A stretch of 64,000 bases of DNA from Isoetes taiwanensis (taxonomy: Eukaryota > Streptophyta > Lycopodiopsida > Isoetales > Isoetaceae). Made by a program: the position numbers and the translations under genes. The stretch covers positions 10,168,407 through 10,232,406 of the forward strand of contig JAJEKV010000035.1 of assembly GCA_021234155.1 (NCBI GenBank), given 5' to 3'. Within the stretch, counting starts at the first letter, position 1, and each line of letters starts with the position of its first letter. The notes under the pieces are model-generated. The model did not search any database. It was not told the origin of the DNA and was given only the letters and a program-made list of their open reading frames with translations. This document shows positions 57,474-64,000 of this stretch, in pieces.

Positions 57474-57744
57474 TCTTATATTATAATGTTTTAATGTAGT
57501 GTGTAGTGCATCACACCCTAATTTGGACGGCTCAGATCTTCCGAACCAAAGGCCGAGATCTTTCACCTCTAGATTTTTTTTTTTCTAGGGTTCTTTTTGT
57601 TTCCGCTGCAATTTTTTCTCTTGCTCTGTTTTCGGCTTCACCTTCTTCCGTTGCATTACATCCATCTGATCTATTACCAATTGAATCGAGATGAAGCTAA
57701 AGAAGCAAAGCGCCAACATGGAAGCTTGCAACGCTGGGCACTAT
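57474..57744 (+). mobile_element. Short degenerate Helitron, copy 3
   Basis: Plus orientation. After an A, it begins TCTTATATTATAATGTT and continues GTGTGTAGTGCATCACACCC, close to the 5' end of copies 1 and 2. It ends with GCAACGCTGGGCACTAT, matching the 3' half of their terminal hairpin, but the left hairpin arm and a clean CTRR are lost. At about 271 bp it lies just 3' of transposase copy B. Confidence 0.7.
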
Positions 57745-58339
57745 AAAGCAGGGATCTGATGCTTATAAGGCCTGGATGCTGTGGATTTATGCCTCATAGT
57801 GTTTGGCTTGGTCGATGAACCATTGCTCACAGGATTTATGCCTCACAGGGTTTGCACTAAGGTGGATTCCTTTGCTTTTTTTTATTCACATGCACAGATC
57901 TTTTGCTTTTAGATCCACCTTACAATTTGTGTGGGGTTAGAATCGAGCCGAGGCAATAAATTTAATCGGTTCGCATATATCCGTGGCATAATGCGGGATA
58001 AAATGAAAGCTATTAAGGAGGGTAAATCATTCAATGTAAATACGCTCATTACTTGAGTATGATTTTGGAGTATAGCGCACAGTCATTTTAGGGAAAGCAA
58101 GCATTTCTTTTGAAATCGAGGCGAAAAACCGAGCATTTTGGTTTACCCTCAGATCTGTAAAACCCGTAAGAACGTGAGCAGTTTTGAGGCGTAAAAACGA
58201 GAACAAAGCAGCTCGAAAAAGGAAAATTTTCTTGTGGAAAACTTTTCGCTAAACACCCATTGGTAACCATTGCCATCAATAAAACTTTTCTAAATATCTT
58301 GATGTTACTTTCTTCCTTCTAATAATTTTGATTTTGCAC
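57745..58339. other. Noncoding spacer
   Basis: No gene recognised. It may be intron or 5' flank of the G6PDH relic. Confidence 0.35.
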
Positions 58340-58910
58340 CTCAGCCCCACACGCTATCCCGGGAGAGGACATTTGAGCAGGTAGTGAAGGAGCTTAATAG
58401 TTTCATAGAAAAGAAAGTAAGCGATGGTGCGATTACGGCGGCACTAGGATTCGTGTTCCAATGTTAGCATTATTATTGTGGGTGCTTCCGGTGATCCGGC
58501 AAAGAAGAAAATATTTCCAGCGTTATTTGCCCCCAGATTATGAAGGCCATTTGTCTCGGTGTTGCATTCGGATGATAGTTAGATTAGCTGAAATAGTAAC
58601 TTCTTGCACTTCTTTTTATTGCCGACATTTTACTATCTATGGATATCGCAGCAAAAAAATGACGATGAGGAGCTAGGATCCATGATCGGTAGTACTTTGA
58701 CCCTGCAGGATTGACAAAAGGTAGCACAATTTTTTGAAACTTTTCTTCAAAATGAAGTAGTGCGTGAATTTGTATTATATGCTCAATGCATGTAGGGAGA
58801 ATTGTGGGGACAATATTGATGAGTTTTTGAAGAGATGTTTCTATCACTCTGGGCAGTATAATTCGGAGGCAAACTTCATGGATTTGGATTCAAAGTTGAA
58901 GGAACATGAG
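58340..58910 (+). pseudogene. Glucose-6-phosphate 1-dehydrogenase relic (N-terminal exons)
   Basis: Exon B (about 58468-58720) reads [20 protein letters not shown], the Rossmann NADP-binding motif GASGDLAKKK of plant G6PDH, then, after shifts, [17 protein letters not shown] and EELGSMIGSTLT. It ends at a donor after ATTGACAAAAG. Exon C (58796-58910), after the acceptor GCATGTAG, reads [30 protein letters not shown] and KLKEHE, and ends at a GTGAGA donor. The junction rebuilds the expected RIDKRENCG. A preceding open segment (58340-58460, TFEQVVKELNSFIEKKVSDG) may be a divergent N-terminus. The catalytic RIDHYLGKE region and the rest are absent. The enzyme supplies NADPH in the pentose phosphate pathway; this copy is dead. 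Confidence 0.85.
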
Positions 58911-59606
58911 GTGAGATTCAATCAATTATATGGTTGATGACCTTGCAAGTTCATGTCAATGACGTGATGGATATTTCTGTTAAGTTTTTATGGTATAGAG
59001 GGAGGGAAACCATAGCATTTGCTATCTGAGGTCTTTAAGATCAGAACACCTTCTCCGATGTAACCACTTCTATGGTCTATCAACATGGTTATCCTAAAAT
59101 TCCACGTTTGATATCTTGCAAGCCCGTGAGAGATTGTATTTTCTCCTAAGATTGAACCTAAAGCAAAACGCAATATTATAGAGTCTCGAAAATTATTTTC
59201 TCAGCAGATAGTTTATAATGGGAATAGTATGCATGAGAGTAGGCATAATGGACCTAATTACCAATTGTCCTAAATTGAACCTTAAAGAAATGCACTTTAT
59301 TCAACATTTAATTGTGTGCATTCACTCATATCCCTTCTTCTTCTTTGCGGGATATGATTAGGCCGTTAATGCTGCAATTGTTCATGCAGGGACATGTAAG
59401 GTCAGCATCACCTACAAAGATGGAGAAGTTTCTATATGAAAGTTTCAGAAAATTGTTCATGCATTCTTTTCCCCTTCGGCTATGGCAGAGGCTATGGATC
59501 TGCATGCAAGTTTTCTGGTGCTTCAGATTACGCACAAGGGGCCTCAGAAAAGAATACATACCTACAAAGGATGGAGAAAACTTTTCTTGATGGGCAACAT
59601 TACTTA
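58911..59606. other. Spacer, no recognised gene
   Basis: Expected downstream G6PDH exons were not found. Two related segments, CACCTACAAAGATGGAGAAG and TACCTACAAAGGATGGAGAA, lie about 160 bases apart, a small direct repeat. Confidence 0.4.
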
Positions 59607-60499
59607 TAGTAATGGTGCCCAGCGTTGCTGGGCATAAGTTGAGAGCCTGTAAATGCTTTGGGATGCAGTGAGAAAAGCCCTATCCCTTTCCCTTTCCTCA
59701 CCCTTTCCCTTTCCCTTTCCCTATTCCTTCCCCTTTCTCCTTTTTTATGCCTTCTCTTTTCCCCACCCTTTTTCCATGTCTTCCCTTTTTCTCAAACTTT
59801 TACTCTTTCGCCCTTTTCCATGCCTATTCTTTTCCCATGCCCTTTTTCCCACCCTTTTCTTCTTTCTATTTTTCCCGTGCTTCCTTTTCCTCCTTTTCCC
59901 ACCCTTTTCCTCTTCCCGTGCAATTTTCCCTTCTTTCAACCCTTCCTTTTTCTTTTCTCTTTTCCTTTCCTCGTGTCCTTTTTCCCTTTCCCTCCCCTCC
60001 ATCACTCCCCTGCTTCCCTTTCCCTTTCCCTTTTTTTCTGTTTCCTTTTCTTGATGGATTTTTTTCTTTCCGTTTTCCTCCTTTGCCGATCCTTTTCCTG
60101 TGCACTTTTTCCCTTCCTTTCCTTTTCCTTTTCCTTTTCCTTTTTTCCATGCCTTTTGCACATTTGTTTTATTCTCTTATTTCCTATACCCATTTTCCTC
60201 TTTTCCCCACCCTTTCTCTCTTGCCCCTTTTCTTTTCCCTTTTTTCCTTTTCCCTTTTCCTTTTACCCTTTTCCCTTTTTCCCATGCCTTTTTGCCCTTC
60301 ACATTCTCTCTTTCCACTTCCCTTCTCCTTTTCCCCCTTTTCATTTACCCTTTCCCCTTAACAGATCGAAGCATGACCAATCACAGTGTTGGTAAGTCGT
60401 GCAATAAATCTAGGCCTTCGGATGCATCCAGATGATCTCGACCATTCAAATTAGGGCTCGATGCACTATGCACTTACGGTATAACATTATAATATAAGA
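59607..60499 (-). mobile_element. Non-autonomous Helitron, copy 2 (893 bp)
   Basis: It has the same minus-strand 5' end (TCTTATATTATAATG, preceded by A) and the same terminal hairpin as copy 1. The 3' end reads CTA next to a host T, so the final G of CTAG is missing. It shares the pyrimidine interior and the flanking unique blocks but is about 470 bases shorter within the tract. Inserted between A and T with no target duplication. Confidence 0.9.
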
Positions 60500-61423
60500 T
60501 GATAAGCATGACAAGGTAATGCCCAAGCATAGTAGCTTATTTACAGCTCATGAATCATTTGCTCTAATCCTTTAGTAAATACATGTGGATGATTGCAGGT
60601 AGGCCGCATATGAAGGAAATACAAATAGATTCAGGCATGGAATTTAAGGAACAATAGGTTATATATGTGTCATCGTTGTCAGAGTACCTGATGTAAATGC
60701 GCATCAAAATGTGAGCTTTATTCTGATCATCAAGTAGAAATTCTTTCTTCTAAACAACTGTGTCTCAGAGGAGATTATTTTCTCAATAAGATAAAATTTA
60801 CGTGACTTCTTAAGGAGGACTATTGAAGGCCTGCTACAGATATCAGAAGTTGTTGGTGATTGTTCCTTGGTAAATTATTGGTATTGTTTAGAATTCCTGT
60901 CTTATACCCAGACTTGAAATGGAACTTTCGCTTTGCCGTGCAAGTGCTTAGTTCCAACTTCCCAATGCTTACAGGTTGTGAAATGCTCTCATGTAAGTCT
61001 ATATATTGCTTGTGCTGACATTATGTATGGGGCTTAAAATAGTTCTAAGTAAGACATCGACTTAGATAAACATTCAGAGCTCAATTAGATGATTTACCGC
61101 AACCCATTGCTTCAGCACGTGCATAATAAAAGCTCAGCCTGCATTTGTAGTTCTGGCTCAAATTTAATTTGTAGGTATCAATGTACCCTAGCCTTCCTTG
61201 CAGCCATGGCTTTGCTTATGCAGAATATTGGCATATTTCCACTTTGTTCGGTTAGAAAGTATCCAAGCACTACAAAGACTTAAAAGTGCGATTTTGGACT
61301 ATCGATGGGAGTTGCATGATGAGTACTAATGCAATTGGTGAAGTTAACATGGCATTTGCCATATCTGTCCAAGTTAGACATTTGATTAATACATAGAGTT
61401 TATGGAATAGTCTACTGATGCAG
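60500..61423. other. Spacer, possible lipase exon remnants
   Basis: No confident gene. A stretch near 61190-61240 (CTAGCCTTCCTTGCAGCCAT) resembles at DNA level a lipase segment of the form LAFLLADHGFDVW, but it is too decayed to call. Confidence 0.35.
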
Positions 61424-61633
61424 GGTTTTTGGGATTGGAGCTTGGATGAGCTTGCCCTATATGATTTTCCTACGATGCTGAATGTAGCTTACTCTATGTC
61501 ACGAAGTAAAATCGACTACATTGGCTACTCACATGTCTTTACAACATATACTTTTTTATATCTATAGACTATTCTGATGCTACTTCCAATGCAGAGCATT
61601 GAAACTGTATTTGCAGCTTTATCAGAACAAAAG
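61424..61633 (+). pseudogene. Acid lipase (lysosomal-lipase-like) relic
   Basis: After an acceptor (ACTGATGCAG), the sequence reads GFWDWSLDELALYDFPTMLN, then KIDYIGYSH. This matches the FWDWSWDELxxYDLPAxxxY...YxGHS region just before the nucleophile of plant triacylglycerol lipase 2-type alpha/beta hydrolases. A second exon-like piece (61595-61633) reads ETVFAALSEQK and ends at a GT donor; it aligns with the segment after GHSQG. The elbow has become GYS and lost its Gly, so it would be inactive. Only these two pieces are clear. Confidence 0.6.
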
Positions 61634-62326
61634 GTGTGATTCTGCTGATAAAGCTATCATGCTTGCGTCTGAGACTTTCAATAACATGATCCCTTTTTGC
61701 AATTATAGTTGTTCCTGCTTTCTCTTTGCTTCCTGCTTGGATCTTTAAGAAGGTGAAGTTCTTATTCTTATTTTCATGCTGGCAGATCACCATGGGGTCT
61801 GGCCTAGATGCTAACATCTGGAAAAAAAAATTGAAAAGAAGGATCGTAGTTCCTTTTGTCATTCTTGGACGATCTTAGTACTTAGTTCCTCATACTTTGT
61901 TGCTGGAAGCATAAGCAAGTTGTGTAAAAGCCCTTAGTTCAAACTACTCTTGAGATGATTTGGATCATTTTCTGCATTCTGATGCTCATCCCTATGCAAT
62001 AATATTAGACAAAGTGATAATGTCTATTTTTCACAATCTTAAAACATGTGTGCACAACAAAGAAGAAAACAATAGCAATAGACTCTGTGAGATTGTTTAG
62101 GAAAGCATAGTTCATTTAACTTTTAAACTTAAAAGTGCTGAACAACTGCCGTAAGAGCAGAAAGAGTCACAATCTAATCTAGAAAGTTACCAAATAACCT
62201 CTACAACACATGAATAGCTTCTTTCAACTTCTTCAATGCAAGGGGAAATAAGACATGTAAAAAATGCAATATGCATTCTATAGTTCTAACATACAATAAA
62301 CTTAGACATTTGAAGACATGCACATA
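61634..62326. other. Noncoding spacer
   Basis: No gene recognised. Confidence 0.4.
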
Positions 62327-62334
62327 GTCTCAAC

Positions 62335-62655
62335 CAGGGATAGGTTCTATACGTACAAAATCAAAATTCCTGACGTATAAAGTCAAAAAATACGTATTTT
62401 TTAATAAAATACGTATTTAACGTATAAAAACCTCGCGCGCAACGGAAAAAAATTTCGACGCGAAAGCTTCGTGGAAAGCGTCTGTGAAACTTTTTCGGCG
62501 TCGCCGAACCGACAAAAAAGCGTCAAAAAAAAAAATTTTTTTTTTTTTCAAGCTCAGACGTCAACGTCTGTGAGAATTAGCTGCGACGCGAAAAAAGTTC
62601 ACAGACGTCTGTTGTTTATCTGATTCAGCGTCGCCGAAATTTGAATTTCAAATTC

Positions 62656-62687
<32 letters not shown>

Positions 62688-62936
62688 CAAATTTCAGCGA
62701 CGCCGAACCCCGCAAATTTTTTTTTTTTTTTTTTTCGCGTACGCGGTTTTTACTATTTCGCGTACGCGAAAAAACTTTCGCGTACGCGAATTAGAAGGTT
62801 TCACGTACGCGAAAATCTTCCGACGCCGGAATTTTTTTTTGCCGTATTTTTTACGTTTTATACGGCAAATATGTGCCGTATCATACAATTCATACGTATT
62901 CCGTATAAAACGTACAACGTATTGAACCTATCCCTG
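62335..62936. mobile_element. hAT-type MITE, 602 bp
   Basis: Terminal inverted repeats CAGGGATAGGTTC(T/A)ATACGT lie at both ends: the left set starts at 62336, the right set ends at 62936. Flanking GTCTCAAC occurs on both sides (62327-62334 and 62937-62944), an 8-bp target duplication as made by hAT transposases. There is no transposase. The interior is built of nested inverted repeats, several CGCGTACGCG palindromes and a long poly(A) run. Open frames across it are compositional. Confidence 0.92.
62642..62830. repeat. Nested palindromes and homopolymers inside the MITE
   Basis: GAATTTCAAATTCG, a ~28-base A run and AATTCAAATTTC form an inner inverted repeat. Then GCGTACGC cores recur about every 20-25 bases near 62737, 62759, 62779 and (as CACGTACGCG) 62802. 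TACGTA and CGTATAAA words mark the outer arms. Confidence 0.85.
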
Positions 62937-62944
62937 GTCTCAAC

Positions 62945-63675
62945 AATCTAAAGTAGAATGAACACAAAATTCCAATTACAAGTTTCCAACTTTAGCCCAA
63001 TGCTTTGCTAGGCACCGTTGCTATAAGTACATAAAGACACATTGATTATGCTCTTTTTGCCTTAGCATCCATTTGGTCATATAGCAAATTTTTGAGTAAG
63101 TTTGCATGTGTGAAAAAAGACCTCATCTCAATAAAGACCACGTATTGTTGACAGGTTCCCAACGTTACATGGATCATGGCAACAAGACTAAAGCTTCCCC
63201 TTTCTTCATATGGGCCCAAGCTTCCATAATTATACGTTATAGGCTTGTTGCGCAAGAAAAACCCATTACCCATTAGGCTTTAATAGTAACTTCAAACTAC
63301 ATGTTTGAACCAGTCTTAAATCACAAAAAAAATCCACTAAGTCCAGGAAACGACATGTATTTTTTTTGTGATATGGTTTTAAAATGTTAAAGACCCGGAT
63401 ATACCCACGGGGCTCCTCAAACTACTGGTAGCACATTACTATCCCATTGTTTGTGAATGATCACAATAGGTGATCAATCAAATGTAAAGCCACCAACGGT
63501 GGGCAATTTACTAGTTAGAATTAAGGCTGATAATAAAAAGTATTTACATGCAATTCCACATTGTTGAAATTGGGGTTGTCACTATTTGTAAATTTCAAAA
63601 TGATGGAATAATTTCAAAATAATGGAATCGCAGTTTTGGTGTTCTCTAGTTCATTGAGATCAAATATGCAATCTT
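62945..63675. other. Noncoding spacer
   Basis: No gene recognised. Confidence 0.4.
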
Positions 63676-64000
63676 TAGTGTGGGGCATGGAGTTCGCCAG
63701 GGATGCCCGTTGGCGCCCTTCCTATTTACCATCGTCACTGAGGCCCTCTCGCAGTTGTTGACCTCGGCGGCGGAGGAGGGTGTTATGGAGGGGCTGAGGA
63801 TGGCAGACGGGTCGCAGCAGATTGGAAGTCAGTATGCTGATACTCTTTTCTCTTTCTACAGGCTGATGAGAGGAATCTGCTAAATGCGAAGGAGCTATTG
63901 AACACATTCTCCCTTGCCTCAGGCTGCCTCATGAATTGGACGAAGTGCTCCGCATTATGGCCGGCAACAGACCCCATGCCCGTGGTTGTGTCCCAATTTC
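63676..64000 (+). mobile_element. LINE reverse transcriptase fragment, cut by the window end
   Basis: GHGVRQGCPLAPFLFTIVTE is the RT block also seen in the LINE at 16.1-18.6 kb. Then come SQYAD, a one-base shift, and LNAKELLNTFSLASGCLMNW with TKCSALW, matching FSIASGCLLNW and KCSALWM there. The left edge is abrupt near 63676, suggesting a 5' truncation. The same L1-like family as the 16-kb copy, but a different insertion. Confidence 0.85.

Noticed and set aside
59653-60435. Long low-complexity frames in the second pyrimidine tract
   Set aside because: Same compositional artefact, inside Helitron copy 2.
58340-60499. G6PDH relic as cargo captured by Helitron copy 2
   Set aside because: The relic lies outside both mapped ends of the 893-bp element. 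A larger nested Helitron is possible but I see no ends for it.
62641-62925. Lys- and Phe-rich open frames near 62.7 kb
   Set aside because: They are produced by homopolymer runs and palindromes inside the hAT MITE.

Overview
This window looks like nuclear DNA of a land plant with a large, repeat-rich, gene-poor genome. The plant assignment rests on what can be read: dirigent proteins, an oleosin relic, a plant-type L-gulonolactone oxidase relic, a PLS-type PPR relic and plant-style transposons. The species cannot be named; a fern, lycophyte or gymnosperm would fit, but that is inference. Only four loci look intact: three intronless dirigent genes (3559-4062, 5793-6296, 21790-22290, + strand) and one 747-residue membrane-anchored armadillo-type gene (37326-39569, - strand). 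Nearly everything else is transposon or decayed gene.

Layout. 1-1813: the decayed 3' half of an intron-containing pogo/Tigger-like DDE transposase. 2222-2440: a degenerate ~21-base array of TCACCATT. 3.4-6.4 kb: dirigent genes 1 and 2. 7.6-19.0 kb: a PIF/Harbinger-type element holding a DDE transposase (+ strand) and its Myb/SANT-like partner (- strand), a 2-oxoglutarate dioxygenase relic between them, and two later LINE insertions. 19.6-22.4 kb: a second copy of the dirigent pair, with the first gene dead and the second intact. 22.4-31.4 kb: noncoding DNA with relics of PARP, L-gulonolactone oxidase abutting a PPR gene, and a LINE 3' end. 32.2-33.9 kb: a solo LTR with a 5-bp target duplication. 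35.3 kb: an oleosin pseudogene.

40.3-52.9 kb is the most unusual region. A perfect 25-bp inverted repeat, flanked on both sides by ATAC, brackets 12.6 kb. Inside are a decayed + strand transposase-like gene (DUF7869-like, motifs HDKMDQ, QLDN, GHTHxDID), an unassigned - strand coding relic, about 20 copies of a TTCTCGACT/AGTCGAGAA palindrome and a degenerate tandem repeat. I propose it is a large, possibly undescribed DNA transposon. A second copy of the transposase lies at 54.3-57.3 kb. It is split by a non-autonomous Helitron whose removal restores the reading frame across an A/T target.

57.4-64 kb: two more Helitrons (one short and degenerate, one full-ended), relics of glucose-6-phosphate dehydrogenase and an acid lipase, a 602-bp hAT-type MITE with an 8-bp target duplication, and the start of another LINE. 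Many relics carry in-frame stops that can be read as C-to-T changes at Gln or Arg codons, consistent with deamination of methylated, silenced DNA. The intact genes do not form a pathway with each other: the dirigents are secreted proteins related to lignan/lignin chemistry, and the armadillo protein is a membrane protein of unknown role.
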